DNA of 64,000 nucleotides from contig CAJXQJ010000013.1 in assembly GCA_913058245.1 (NCBI GenBank), positions 34,266 to 98,265 of the forward strand. The letters are read 5' to 3'. Numbering within the stretch: the stretch's first letter is position 1; each line of letters opens with the position of its first letter. Of the stretch, positions 45,601 through 54,501 are shown in pieces. Below the pieces are notes generated by a model that saw only the letters and a program-made list of their open reading frames with translations, was not told where the DNA came from and ran no database searches. The position numbers were made by a program, and so were the translations under genes. This stretch comes from an uncultured Colwellia sp. (lineage in GTDB: Bacteria > Pseudomonadota > Gammaproteobacteria > Enterobacterales > Alteromonadaceae).

Positions 45601-47094
45601 CTGACTTGATAGCACAGCCATTGGCGTGTCATCACCCATAGAGCCTGTGGCCTCTTGGCCATTTTCTGCTAATGTTTTTACCACTTGATGAATTTCTTCA
45701 TAACTGTAGTTAAACATTTTATGGTATTGCGCTAATTCTTGATCATTAAAAACCCGCTGACCAATTAGCTCGCCATCTAGCTGATCAAATGGGATCAGAC
45801 GGCGAATGTTGTTATCTAACCACTGACGATATGGGTGACGAATTTTCAACTCGTTATCGATAGCACTTGAGTCAAATATTTTCCCGGTATAAGTATCAAT
45901 GGCGAACATTTCACCTGGACCTAAACGACCTTTTTCTACCACTTCATCTTCGCCGTAGTCCCAAATACCCACCTCTGATGCTAAGGTAATAAAGCCGTCA
46001 CGTGTGATAACATAACGAGCAGGACGCAAGCCATTGCGATCTAAATTACAGGCAACATGACGGCCGTTGGTTACCACAACACCTGCTGGGCCATCCCACG
46101 GTTCCATGTGCATAGAATTGAATTCATAGAAGGCTTTTAAGTCGTCGTCCATTAGTGGACTATTTTGCCATGCAGGCGGCATTAATAAACGCATCCCCCG
46201 GTATAAGTCCATACCGCCAGCTAGGAATAATTCCAACATGTTATCTAAAGATGATGAATCTGAGCCACTCTCGTTAACAAAAGGAGCAGCGTCTTTTAAA
46301 TCAGGTAATAGTGGGGATTGAAAGCGATGAGTACGTGCTCGACTCCACTGTCTGTTACCTTTTATGGTATTAATTTCACCATTATGGGCCAAGTAACGAA
46401 ACGGCTGTGCTAAATGCCATTGTGGAGAGGTATTGGTCGAAAAACGCTGATGGAATACACAAATAGCTGTTTGCATGCGAATATCCGCAAGGTCCAAATA
46501 GAAATTTGGCAAATCTACTGGCATCATTAGGCCTTTGTAGATAGTAACTAGACAAGATAAACTGGCGACATAAAAACGTTCATCACTGATACGTTTTTCT
46601 GCACGGCGGCGAGCCATATATAAACGTCGCTCTAAATCACGATTACGCCATCCTGGAGGTGCATCGACAAATACTTGCTCTATACTTGGTAAGTTACTTT
46701 TTGCGATTTCGCCCAGGGTTGAAATGTCAGTAGGAACCTCTCGCCAGCCCACTAATGTTAAGGTTTCTCGAGCAAGTTCCTCTTCAAGGATTTTCTTACT
46801 TAAGCTCGCTTGAACGGGGTCGGGATTAAGAAAAATCATGCCAACGGCGTATTTTCTACCTAGTTGCCAATTGTTTTCTTCTGCAATAGCACGAAAAAAG
46901 CTATCTGGCTTTTGCATTAGTAAACCACAACCGTCTCCGGTTTTGCCATCAGCAGCAATTCCACCACGGTGTTGCATTCTGTCGAGAGCATGAATTGCAG
47001 TTTTTACCAGCTTATGACTTCTTTCGCCGTGTTGATGGGCAATTAAACCAAAGCCACAATTGTCTTTCTGATAAGTATGATCGTAAAGCTGCAT
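42634..47094 (-). CDS. gltB: Glutamate synthase large subunit
   Basis: GltB makes glutamate from glutamine and 2-oxoglutarate, the main ammonium-assimilation route together with GS. It has 1486 residues, the full length. The N-terminal glutaminase domain begins after a short propeptide with catalytic C13 (DNCGFGLIAHQ). The FMN-binding synthase domain has GGTGASPLTSVKYAG, and the 3Fe-4S cluster cysteines lie in CKFLRICHLNNCATG. The C-terminal beta-helix is rich in Gly (GGKLYGCGKAGERFAVRNSG). GGAG precedes the ATG. gltD follows. Confidence 0.98.
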   Translation of the reverse strand: MQLYDHTYQKDNCGFGLIAHQHGERSHKLVKTAIHALDRMQHRGGIAADGKTGDGCGLLMQKPDSFFRAIAEENNWQLGRKYAVGMIFLNPDPVQASLSKKILEEELARETLTLVGWREVPTDISTLGEIAKSNLPSIEQVFVDAPPGWRNRDLERRLYMARRRAEKRISDERFYVASLSCLVTIYKGLMMPVDLPNFYLDLADIRMQTAICVFHQRFSTNTSPQWHLAQPFRYLAHNGEINTIKGNRQWSRARTHRFQSPLLPDLKDAAPFVNESGSDSSSLDNMLELFLAGGMDLYRGMRLLMPPAWQNSPLMDDDLKAFYEFNSMHMEPWDGPAGVVVTNGRHVACNLDRNGLRPARYVITRDGFITLASEVGIWDYGEDEVVEKGRLGPGEMFAIDTYTGKIFDSSAIDNELKIRHPYRQWLDNNIRRLIPFDQLDGELIGQRVFNDQELAQYHKMFNYSYEEIHQVVKTLAENGQEATGSMGDDTPMAVLSSQPRSLFDYFRQQFAQVTNPPIDPLRERYVMSLGTCIGREHNVFNETTGHADRILFATPVLMYTGLKQLRELDPEHYRSDTLTLNYDQEEGLEAAILRLCDEAEELVREKNTVILVLSDRQIHPGMLPIPAAMAVGAVQKRLVEQQLRCDSNIIVETASVRDSHQFAVLLGLGATAIYPFLAYETIEQLVEQNQIDLTPRQAVVNYREGINKGLLKILSKMGISTIASYRCAGLFEVIGLNSNIMQLCFPDLPSRIQGADFSDIEQDNINLARKAFLPHQKISHGGLLKYVHGGEYHAYNPDVISTLQTAVRSGNYQDYQIFAEQVNNRPAAALRDLLALKDDQQAIDIASVESESALFKRFDSAAMSIGALSPEAHEALAIAMNRLGGFSNSGEGGEDERRFGTVKNSRIKQIASGRFGVTPHYLVNADVLQIKVAQGAKPGEGGQLPGDKVTPLIAKLRFSVPGVTLISPPPHHDIYSIEDLAQLIFDLKQVNPKAIVSVKLVSGPGVGTIASGVAKAYADFITISGYDGGTGASPLTSVKYAGCPWELGLAEAHQSLVTNGLRHKVRLQVDGGLKTGIDIVKAAILGAESFGFGTAPMVTLGCKFLRICHLNNCATGVATQDDVLREQFFKGLPDQVMNYFKFIAQDVREILAKLGVENLTAIIGRTDLLEPLSGISAKQQKLDLSPIIAPVVAGEDTALHQTQDNQPFDKGELNQKLVTMASEAIAHSQGGEYRLTIQNTDRSVGAALSGEIARQHGDQGMAANPIKVYFSGTAGQSFGVWNAGGLEMSLTGDANDYVGKGMAGGKLTIKPPKGVEYLSHEAMIMGNTCLYGATGGKLYGCGKAGERFAVRNSGCHAVIEGTGDHACEYMTGGIVTILGQVGVNFGAGMTGGFAYVLDENNDLDIRLNNESIEMLPIGELTIHQEHLRGIISQHFEETSSLRAQEILANFSSYAPLFKLVKPKATDVKTLLGHHSRSSAELRVQAQ

Positions 47095-47591
47095 TCTCTT
47101 CTCCTAAATAATCGCTCCAATAGCCAGTTTAAATTTAACGTGGTGGATAGAATTATGCTAAAAATGCATAAATAGTCTGAATTTTGTATTGGATTATTAC
47201 TTACATTAAACATTTACAAATGAAACGTCAATGTAAATAGAGTATTTGCTCGTAGTTTATTTACAGTTAATTGGCCGGTTTTATATTCGGAACTCACTAT
47301 TATAGTACTGATTAGCGTGTTTATACTGTATTGTTTGAAGCTTATGTAATTTAATTACATTTTATCTTGTTATTTATAAAGTGTAATTTTAAATTATTCA
47401 TTAGCTTTATATTCAATATTTATTCATCGTTATAATTGCGTTTACAAAAGGCTAACATGCAATTTCTTTTGCTAATTTTAGTTTGTAAAGGAAAGTGTCG
47501 GAGAGATCATTGCGACTTCACGTGAATGAAAATACTTTAGTAAGTTGGAAGTTTTTTCTGTTTAGCGATATTTGGTAAAATGTTTCGTACA
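47095..47591. other. Long gltB leader/intergenic region with a 17-bp palindrome
   Basis: About 500 bases upstream of gltB hold no convincing gene. The region is strongly A/T-rich. ATGTAATT-T-AATTACAT at 47344-47360 is a perfect palindrome and the best candidate operator; gltBD is Lrp-controlled in E. coli, but I cannot assign this site to a protein. No RNA gene is recognisable. Confidence 0.45.
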
Positions 47592-47627
47592 AAAAATAAA
47601 CCCCAATAATTTGGCATTATTGGGGTT
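47592..47627 (-). terminator. Terminator of folE2
   Basis: A 12-bp perfect stem pairs aaccccaataat (47599-47610) with attattggggtt (47616-47627), loop ttggc. On the minus strand it is followed by TATTTTTTG. It lies about 60 bases after the folE2 stop. Confidence 0.92.
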
Positions 47628-47688
47628 GGTATATATTAGCTAGCTTAAGCGATTACTTATTGTGGTAGATTCGCCATAATAGGTGGCT

Positions 47689-48615
47689 TTACGGTTGATA
47701 TCCGTCAGCTAAGCCTTTGGTAGTAACACTGACAGCATCATGTGCATGTAATGATTCTAAATGGTTTATACGTAACCAAAAATCGTCAAATTGTACTGTG
47801 TTATTCATGGTGTGTTGTAAACGACGTGCAGCGTCTTCACAGAACATTAAGTTTTGACCATTTAATCGAGCGAACTCTTGTTCATCTTCCCTTTTTACTG
47901 CTGCTTGAACCGGGGTTTGCAGTGAGTTTTCAATTAAGTCAACTAAATCCGTAATTGGAAATTCAGTGGTGGTGCTGTTTAACTTCACTTTTAATTCGGC
48001 AACTGAGCGTTGACTGTGTGGTGTTGCGACAACGCCTTCCGTCGAGCCTAACCATTCATGTACGGTTTCCAAATCAACAGTACTGTTGTCAGAAAACTTG
48101 TCTTTAAATGCTTTTTGGATTAACTGGCGTGCTAATGCCGCAGAACATGGGCAAGTTGATGAATAACGAACATCAACACAAAGTTCAATATCAAGTTTGC
48201 CTTTGTTTAAGCGACCAGTAATGGTTACAGGGTAGGCTTTCCAGCCTTGCTTGCCGCTGATCAGTGATTTTCGACGTAAGTGGTAATCAAAGCTAAATTT
48301 CACTTTAGCATTGTCACTTAGCTCTTGATGACTACTAATAAAGCCGTCAAGTAAAGTGACTAAACTTTGATGATTAAGTACATTTGAGTTTGATAATTCA
48401 TCAAGTAATAAGTATAAGCGAGACATGTGAATGCCTTTTGCTTTTGGCTCTTTAAGGTTTACAAACGCGTCAACGTAGGCTGAAACCATGCGTTCTGATT
48501 GTCCTTTTGAGGCAACCATGATGGGCATTTCGATATTGCTCATGCCGACCCAATCCAAAGTCCCCTCAGTTTGTGCTGTGGTATGATTTGCTATATCAGG
48601 CATTATTGTTGGCAT
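47689..48615 (-). CDS. folE2: GTP cyclohydrolase FolE2 (type IB)
   Basis: FolE2 converts GTP to dihydroneopterin triphosphate, the first step of folate (and queuosine precursor) synthesis. The protein has 308 residues. Key motifs are [14 protein letters not shown] [12 protein letters not shown], the catalytic Cys in [11 protein letters not shown], and TPHSQRS near the end of the domain. Type IB enzymes are less dependent on zinc than FolE and often serve during zinc shortage. GGAG lies six bases before the ATG. It is a single gene with a strong terminator. Confidence 0.95.
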   Translation of the reverse strand: MPTIMPDIANHTTAQTEGTLDWVGMSNIEMPIMVASKGQSERMVSAYVDAFVNLKEPKAKGIHMSRLYLLLDELSNSNVLNHQSLVTLLDGFISSHQELSDNAKVKFSFDYHLRRKSLISGKQGWKAYPVTITGRLNKGKLDIELCVDVRYSSTCPCSAALARQLIQKAFKDKFSDNSTVDLETVHEWLGSTEGVVATPHSQRSVAELKVKLNSTTTEFPITDLVDLIENSLQTPVQAAVKREDEQEFARLNGQNLMFCEDAARRLQHTMNNTVQFDDFWLRINHLESLHAHDAVSVTTKGLADGYQP

Positions 48616-48969
48616 TTTGACTCCGCTATTCGCTTGTGCACTATGTAAAGGGCTATCTACGGTAACTTCAGTACATAGTAAAATTTTATAATTCGCATTA
48701 TTAGCTAGTGTTCGATAACGCCTACTGATTTGAGTTAAGCGGCATATAATGCAGTGACCTTAAAAAGGGCGGCTATTTTGAACCATCCACCCACTAAAAG
48801 CAATGTTTGTCATTGCGATAATGATATTGATCAAGAATATGATATTTTCTTTTACACTGGCGCGTAGCTTAGAACATTAGGCAAATGTTCAGATTGTATT
48901 ATGATGATAATAGAGGGAAAATAGCATTATTATCAAATGGAACAACATCAAAATCGCAAAGGGGATTTT
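48616..48969. other. folE2-hpt intergenic region with inverted repeat
   Basis: The 354-base gap carries divergent promoters for folE2 and the Hpt gene. GAACATT (48872-48878) and AATGTTC (48884-48890) form a perfect inverted repeat around AGGCA, about 80 bases before the Hpt start. I see no Zur-type box despite the FolE2 context. Confidence 0.4.
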
Positions 48970-49317
48970 ATGGGGACAATTCAGCACTTAGATATAGCGT
49001 TACTTGACGGCTATTTAGAAGCTTTAGATATTGATGTATTGGCACAAATGTTGGATTTATATCAGCAGCAGTCTCAAGTATATTTAAGCGATATTGATAA
49101 CGCTATAGTAAAAACAGACCAAAAAGATTGGCAAGAGCAATGTCATAAAATGAAAGGTTCAGCTGCGAGTGCAGGCTTATCTCAAGTTCGCGAAAAACTT
49201 ATCGCCATTGAAAAATCAACTCAAGATTGGCCTATTAAAGCGGCACATCTAAAAACATTAACATTGTTAAATCAACAAGCTATTGACGCATTTAAACAAT
49301 GGTTGTCGAATCAGTAA
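48970..49317 (+). CDS. hptA: Histidine phosphotransfer (Hpt) protein, HptA-like
   Basis: The protein has 115 residues and is a single four-helix Hpt domain. The phosphorylated residue is H59 in EQCHKMKGSAASAGL. The frame is open to 48937, but the ATG at 48970 has the strong site AAAGGGGA five bases upstream. It ends in front of arcA, transcribed towards it. In Shewanella, the ArcS kinase uses the separate phosphotransfer protein HptA to reach ArcA, and this gene is the obvious counterpart here (inference). Confidence 0.85.
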   Translation: MGTIQHLDIALLDGYLEALDIDVLAQMLDLYQQQSQVYLSDIDNAIVKTDQKDWQEQCHKMKGSAASAGLSQVREKLIAIEKSTQDWPIKAAHLKTLTLLNQQAIDAFKQWLSNQ

Positions 49318-49324
49318 ACTTTAT

Positions 49325-49364
49325 AACAAAAAAGCAAGTTAATAACTTAACTTGCTTTTTTGTT
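49325..49364. terminator. Perfect 18-bp bidirectional terminator between hptA and arcA
   Basis: The left arm (49325-49342, aacaaaaaagcaagttaa) and the right arm (49347-49364) are perfectly complementary around loop TAAC. Six As on one side and six Ts on the other make it functional for both converging genes. Confidence 0.95.
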
Positions 49365-49388
49365 TGGTCTTTTGCTTACCAAGATTTA

Positions 49389-50093
49389 TTACGAGTCAAC
49401 ACTACCAATAAAGCGGTAACCTTCACCATGAATGGTGTTAATTAATTCTGGCGCGTCCTCAACCGATTCAAAGTGTTTACGTAGACGACGAATAGTTACA
49501 TCAACAGTTCTATCGTTAGAGCGTAAATCACGACCTGTCATTTCTTTAATTAGTTGCTGGCGGGTAACGATTTGTCCTGCATTGGCAATTAATAACCGCA
49601 ATGCACGATATTCACCACGAGGTATAGAAATCTCTTTGTTGTCAGGTGAAGTCATTTTTCTCGAGTTACCGTCGAGAGTCCATTGGTTAAAGCTAATAAT
49701 GGCATCATTTGATTCAGCTTTAGAATTAGACATGCGATTTAAAATATTACGGGCACGAATAGTTAACTCTCGCGGGTTAAATGGTTTAGTCAGATAGTCA
49801 TCTGCACCAATTTCCAAACCTAAAATTTTATCAATATCGCTGTCGCGGCCAGTAAGGAAGATTAACGCTAAATCATTATTATTGGTTAATTCTCGTGCTA
49901 AAAGTAAGCCGTTTTTACCTGGTAAATTTATGTCCATAATTACCAAATTAATGGCATTGTTTTGTAATTCGCGGTCCATGCTGTCACCATCTATTGCTTC
50001 TGACACATGATAGCCTTCAGCTTCAAATAGATTTCGTAGATTAAAGCGCGTTACGTCTTCATCTTCTACGATAAGAATGTGTGGTTTTTGCAT
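49389..50093 (-). CDS. arcA: ArcA, redox response regulator
   Basis: ArcA is the DNA-binding output of the Arc two-component system, which adjusts respiration to oxygen and the quinone pool. The protein has 234 residues. The receiver domain holds D54 in [21 protein letters not shown], nearly identical to E. coli ArcA. The OmpR-type winged helix ends [16 protein letters not shown] and [10 protein letters not shown]. It converges on hptA and shares the terminator with it. A sensor kinase gene lies upstream on the same strand but is separated by about 200 bases. Confidence 0.96.
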   Translation of the reverse strand: MQKPHILIVEDEDVTRFNLRNLFEAEGYHVSEAIDGDSMDRELQNNAINLVIMDINLPGKNGLLLARELTNNNDLALIFLTGRDSDIDKILGLEIGADDYLTKPFNPRELTIRARNILNRMSNSKAESNDAIISFNQWTLDGNSRKMTSPDNKEISIPRGEYRALRLLIANAGQIVTRQQLIKEMTGRDLRSNDRTVDVTIRRLRKHFESVEDAPELINTIHGEGYRFIGSVDS

Positions 50094-50296
50094 GTTAAGT
50101 GTCCAGTAGTATGTCGTTTATTTGTCAATTAATAGTTGGCAGCTAATAATTAGGTCCTTGTAATTATAGATGATTACAAGCGTTATAAATATTACTTAAT
50201 GGTATAGAAGCTTGTAAAAAAACACAATCTTCACTCGCCATTGTTAAGTTATTGTAAAGTAATTAGCGCAATAATTGTTCCGCCCAGATCAAAGAT

Positions 50297-51910
50297 TTAG
50301 TTAATGGGGAAATTTATTTCTATGCTTACCCCTTCACCTAAAACACTGTTTAATATTATGGTACCACCTAATGCTTGAGTGACTAAGTTATAGACTAAAT
50401 GCAGACCAAGGCCACTACCGCCTTCCCCACGCTTGGTAGTGGTAAAAGGTTCAAATACTTTATTTTTTATTGTTTCATCAACACCAATACCATTATCTTG
50501 AAAAAGAATATTGAGTTGGTTACTGAGCGGCATTACTATGATGGAAATCTTGCCATCATCTTTGCCCTCAAAACCGTGAATAACTGAATTCATAATTAAG
50601 TTAATTAAAATTTGGTTAATGGGTCCAGGCTTACTGGCTATAGACAATTCCGTAGGGCAGTCAATATCAATTTTATATGGAAGATTTTGCAGCTGTGGCC
50701 TTAAGGTGAGCAACACTTCAGAAAACAACTCTTTAACATTAAATTGGCGAACTTCCTCACTGGATTGGTCAACGGCAACTTTTTTAAAACTTGAAATTAA
50801 GTTTGCCGCCCGATTTAGGTTACGATAAATAATGGCGATATTCTCACCACCTTCATGCAAAAACCTTTTCAATTGACTCGATTTTAAAGTTTTGTCTTCA
50901 AAAGCCGCAGTGATCTCGTCAATTCTATCAGCTAATAATGTTGATGCCGTTACGCCTAAACCTATCGGGGTATTTACTTCATGGGCAACACCGGCAACCA
51001 TATCGCCTAGTGATGCCATTTTTTCACTTTCCACTAGTTGGTCCTGAAACTGGTGCAGCTTTTCTAGCGTAGACAGTAATTCTTGGTTCGACTCTTTTAG
51101 CGCTGCGGTACGTTTGTTGATTTTGTCTTCAAGCTCATGTGAGTGCTCAATACTTTGCTGCTCAGCTGCATCTAATTGTGCAATATGTTTTTCCATGCGA
51201 GAGAACAAAATATTGATATTACGAGCCAAAATATCTGCTTCTCGATAAGGCATTGCCAGGCACTTTTGTTGAAAATTCTTTTGTCGAGCGGCAACTTGTA
51301 CTGTGTTAACTAAAGTCGCAAAGGGAGCCGAAATATAACGCTCTAACTGCAGTACGATAAAAATTGCGATGAGTAAAACAATAAAAATAATCAGTACGCT
51401 AGTGGTTAATAATTTATCAGTAATTAGTGTAATGTGTTCTTTACTATTTTGAATGTAAACAAAACCAATTACCTGCTCATCTATAGTGATGGGGTGCATA
51501 TATTCAAGGTAGTTTTCTTTAAATCTCGGCTCTAGCAGGTTATTAATTTCATTTGATTTTTCAGAGATAGCAGCACGACGTTCACTACGTTTATAGCTGT
51601 AAAATAATTCTAATTGGTTGTTCTGGGTATTACGCTGGTATATATGCAAGTAGTTTAAGTTTGGTATTTGGTGGGCAATTGTTAAGCTGTCTTTTAATGC
51701 TTGTCTATCTGTGTCAAGTAGAAAATTTTTGCTTTCATCAGCTACTTCATTTGCCCAATATTTAATGTGTGTTGCGGCTAAATTATTATAACTTGAGCTA
51801 TATTGCTGAGAAATAATCGCGAGGTTGATAATACTAATGAGAATAACAAAGCCAATAATTGATAGCAGAAATATTCTGCGAATTGACCAAATGCGCTTTG
51901 TTGTCGGCAT
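50297..51910 (-). CDS. Sensor histidine kinase with periplasmic sensor and HAMP
   Basis: The protein has 537 residues. It has membrane helices at about 12-34 and 163-187, a periplasmic sensor of about 125 residues, a HAMP region, a coiled coil, the phosphorylation helix with H310 in VAGVAHEVNTPIG, and an ATPase domain (NQILINLIMNSVIHGFEG, DNGIGVD, GEGGSGLGLHLV). No receiver or Hpt domain is present, so it would phosphorylate a separate regulator. It lies beside arcA but lacks the PAS/receiver layout of ArcB and ArcS. Whether it feeds ArcA is open. Confidence 0.87.
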   Translation of the reverse strand: MPTTKRIWSIRRIFLLSIIGFVILISIINLAIISQQYSSSYNNLAATHIKYWANEVADESKNFLLDTDRQALKDSLTIAHQIPNLNYLHIYQRNTQNNQLELFYSYKRSERRAAISEKSNEINNLLEPRFKENYLEYMHPITIDEQVIGFVYIQNSKEHITLITDKLLTTSVLIIFIVLLIAIFIVLQLERYISAPFATLVNTVQVAARQKNFQQKCLAMPYREADILARNINILFSRMEKHIAQLDAAEQQSIEHSHELEDKINKRTAALKESNQELLSTLEKLHQFQDQLVESEKMASLGDMVAGVAHEVNTPIGLGVTASTLLADRIDEITAAFEDKTLKSSQLKRFLHEGGENIAIIYRNLNRAANLISSFKKVAVDQSSEEVRQFNVKELFSEVLLTLRPQLQNLPYKIDIDCPTELSIASKPGPINQILINLIMNSVIHGFEGKDDGKISIIVMPLSNQLNILFQDNGIGVDETIKNKVFEPFTTTKRGEGGSGLGLHLVYNLVTQALGGTIILNSVLGEGVSIEINFPIN

Positions 51911-51993
51911 AAAAATTCAGCTCAAGTTATGTTATCGATAATATGATTGTAGAAAACCTTAGCACATTCAACAATGGCTTTATGCCACTCGTG

Positions 51994-53043
51994 CTAATTT
52001 TTAGCTTTGATAAGGCACTGATATATAGCAAAGCCTTTTTTTACCACTAAAGTTTTGGTTGCGCCTATAGTTTTTTCCATAATTGGCGGGTACTTTAAAA
52101 AACTATTGGCAACGATAGTGATAGTGCCATTAGACGTTAGGTGCTGTTTAATATTACTTAAGAATTGCTCTGTTGCGGCATAATGGGTTTTTACTCCTTG
52201 ATGAAAAGGCGGATTAGAAATAACAACGTCATATTTTTCAGTAACATTTGATAAACTATTTGACGCGAGAAACGTACCGTTAAGCTGATTGATGGTTAAT
52301 GTTGTTTCAGCTGACTGTAATGCTAAGGCGCTAACGTCAACTAAGCTAAGATTAGTGTCCGGATGCAAAGTGCCGATATAAGCGGCAATAACACCAGCAC
52401 CGCAACCAAAGTCTAATACTTTTCCTGATATTTTTTCCGGTAAGTTTTCTAGTAATACCTCGGTACCAACATCAAGTTTATTTTGGCTGAATACGCCAGG
52501 TAATGCGGCAATTTTAAGTGCTCGTTGGCCTATAGATATTTGGTAATAGTGGTAAAAGTCTTCGAGTTTAAAAGCAGGAATATCTGTTTTGAAACGGCCA
52601 ACATACAGCAAGCAATGTCGTGCTGCGTCAACTTTATTACAAAAAAGTAAATAATTTTTCGCCAATTTATCGGCTGATTTTACACCTCCCTTATTTTCGC
52701 CGACGATAATTATTGTGGCATCATCGCTAACAACACCTGCCAACATAGCTAAGGTAAAGCCATATTCAGCCTTGCTTTTTGGAAATTGCATGATCACTAA
52801 ATCGTGTCTTAAATCTGTTTGGTATTGGGCACAAAAGTGGCTTTTAACACGTTCATCTGTGATGGCATTGCTTAGCTGATAGTCAGCAAAGTTAGTATGA
52901 TAACAAGTAATTTTTGCTTTGCTATGCTGTTGCAGGTACTGGCCAATAAAGCTGTCATCAGTTAGGTTTACAAATAACGGTGAGGTTGCGGAAAGTTCGT
53001 TAAGGTTACGCTCTAATAATTGACTTATATTGCTTGTTGTCAT
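51994..53043 (-). CDS. rsmC: 16S rRNA m2G1207 methyltransferase RsmC
   Basis: RsmC methylates G1207 of 16S rRNA in the small subunit. The protein has 349 residues, a duplicated methyltransferase fold in which only the C-terminal copy is catalytic: GKVLDFGCGAGVIAAYIG binds SAM and DVVISNPPFHQG is the N-P-P-F motif. The frame is open to 53109; the ATG at 53043 (MTTSNISQL) has AGG upstream. It is divergent from the DsbA-fold gene. Confidence 0.93.
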   Translation of the reverse strand: MTTSNISQLLERNLNELSATSPLFVNLTDDSFIGQYLQQHSKAKITCYHTNFADYQLSNAITDERVKSHFCAQYQTDLRHDLVIMQFPKSKAEYGFTLAMLAGVVSDDATIIIVGENKGGVKSADKLAKNYLLFCNKVDAARHCLLYVGRFKTDIPAFKLEDFYHYYQISIGQRALKIAALPGVFSQNKLDVGTEVLLENLPEKISGKVLDFGCGAGVIAAYIGTLHPDTNLSLVDVSALALQSAETTLTINQLNGTFLASNSLSNVTEKYDVVISNPPFHQGVKTHYAATEQFLSNIKQHLTSNGTITIVANSFLKYPPIMEKTIGATKTLVVKKGFAIYQCLIKAKN

Positions 53044-53214
53044 GAAGTTACCTGTGTTACTGCTAAATTTAAATCTAATTGTGAATTTTTTGTACGGAAT
53101 GTGTAACAAATATGCGCAGTAATTTTTCTTACTATGTCATAATGTTGGCTATTCTACGCGAATTTAAATATCTCGCCATTAATAGTCCCAAAGGAGTTGG
53201 CAATTTTTAACAAA

Positions 53215-54501
53215 ATGATATTCCGCTTGAAGATAAAGTGGCTACACAGTCAAATTCGGCAGAAGTTAATCGCTTTTCGTTACTTTTCATTTGCGCGCTT
53301 TTTTCGACAACAGCCTAAGGCTGAAGTTTATTTAGCTTTAAATGATCCACACAGCTTTATGTTGGTGCAAATGTTAGTACGTTTGCAGGTTCGTTATGAT
53401 ATTAAATTTACCGTTTTCTTTATTTGGGGAGCATTGCCAGGTGTGACAATTTCGCCAGCTCTTCATCGTCGTTGGGCAATTGCTGACGCCAATTTAATTG
53501 CCCAGCAGTACCAACTGATAAACATTACTAAGTCACCATCTTTACTACAACTTTCCACTGGTCAACAAGAATGGCAACTATATGGTAATAGTATCGAGAA
53601 TGCAGAACGGGTTTTTTTAAAAACTTGGTGCAATGAATTTAAAACCTATTTTCAAACCTCGACACCAACGATTACTCACCAGGTTAAGAATCAGGCTCGA
53701 CTCGAGGATAAAGGCCACTACAGTGCCGCAACAATTTACTTTGCTGGTGACTGGTTTGCTGGTGTTGATCGTCTGTATCATTTTGAGCAGGCTTTAAGTG
53801 AATTTGGCCTACTATCTGATATAAGCAACGAAATCGCTGCCGATAATCTTATTTACCAGTCACAAATTAGTGTCAAAACCAACAATATCAAAGCGATATC
53901 TACAGTTAATATTGCTTCAAGTAAATTAGAAATTTTTCTTTCGCTACGTAGCCCTTATTCGTATCTTGGCTTTGTACAAGCTCTTGCATTAGCTCAACGC
54001 TATCAACTTGAATTGGTTATTAAACCTGTTTTACCTTTGCTAATGCGAGGAGCGTCAATTCCTATTGCTAAGCAAAAATATATCTATTTAGATGCGTTGC
54101 GAGAAGCTAAGAAACTAGGTATTGAATTCAATGGCTTTGTTGATCCTTTAGGTGCAGGTGTTATTAACTGTTACCGTATGTTTGCTTGGGCTGAAAAACA
54201 GGGTAAGGGCGCTGAATATATGTTGGCGTGCTTTCGTGCTGTGTATGTAGAAAATATTGATTTGTCAGTTGCTGATAACATTGAGCGCATACTTAATGAT
54301 TTAACTTTAGACTTTCAGCAAGCTCAAGCTTACCAAGCTGAGCATGACTGGCAGCAATGGGCAGATAGCAATCAACGGGAGTTAACTGCGCTAGAGTTTT
54401 GGGGGGTGCCTTGCTTCAAAATGAATAACAGTAGTTACTGGGGACAAGACCGACTGCAATATTTAGAAAAAGAAATAAAATTAAATTTATCAATAAATTA
54501 A
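53215..54501 (+). CDS. Tandem DsbA-fold protein, HCCA-isomerase/GST-kappa-like
   Basis: The protein has about 428 residues with two thioredoxin-like DsbA-fold domains in tandem. The second starts LEIFLSLRSPYSYLGFVQALAL, with the S-P-Y-S-Y motif of 2-hydroxychromene-2-carboxylate isomerase/GST kappa, and ends FWGVPCFKMNNSSYWGQDRLQYL. The first (VYLALNDPHSFMLVQMLV) is degenerate at that site. Neither has a CxxC, so it is not a disulfide oxidase; glutathione-dependent isomerase or transferase activity is more likely. The start is uncertain: AAGGAG at 53191-53196 abuts a TTG at 53197, lies 6 bases before an ATT at 53203, and is 18 bases from the ATG chosen here. It is divergent from rsmC. Confidence 0.72.
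   Translation: MIFRLKIKWLHSQIRQKLIAFRYFSFARFFRQQPKAEVYLALNDPHSFMLVQMLVRLQVRYDIKFTVFFIWGALPGVTISPALHRRWAIADANLIAQQYQLINITKSPSLLQLSTGQQEWQLYGNSIENAERVFLKTWCNEFKTYFQTSTPTITHQVKNQARLEDKGHYSAATIYFAGDWFAGVDRLYHFEQALSEFGLLSDISNEIAADNLIYQSQISVKTNNIKAISTVNIASSKLEIFLSLRSPYSYLGFVQALALAQRYQLELVIKPVLPLLMRGASIPIAKQKYIYLDALREAKKLGIEFNGFVDPLGAGVINCYRMFAWAEKQGKGAEYMLACFRAVYVENIDLSVADNIERILNDLTLDFQQAQAYQAEHDWQQWADSNQRELTALEFWGVPCFKMNNSSYWGQDRLQYLEKEIKLNLSIN

Noticed and set aside
48830..48842. TTGATCAA in the folE2-hptA gap as an FNR box
   Set aside because: The half-sites are adjacent without the required four-base spacer.
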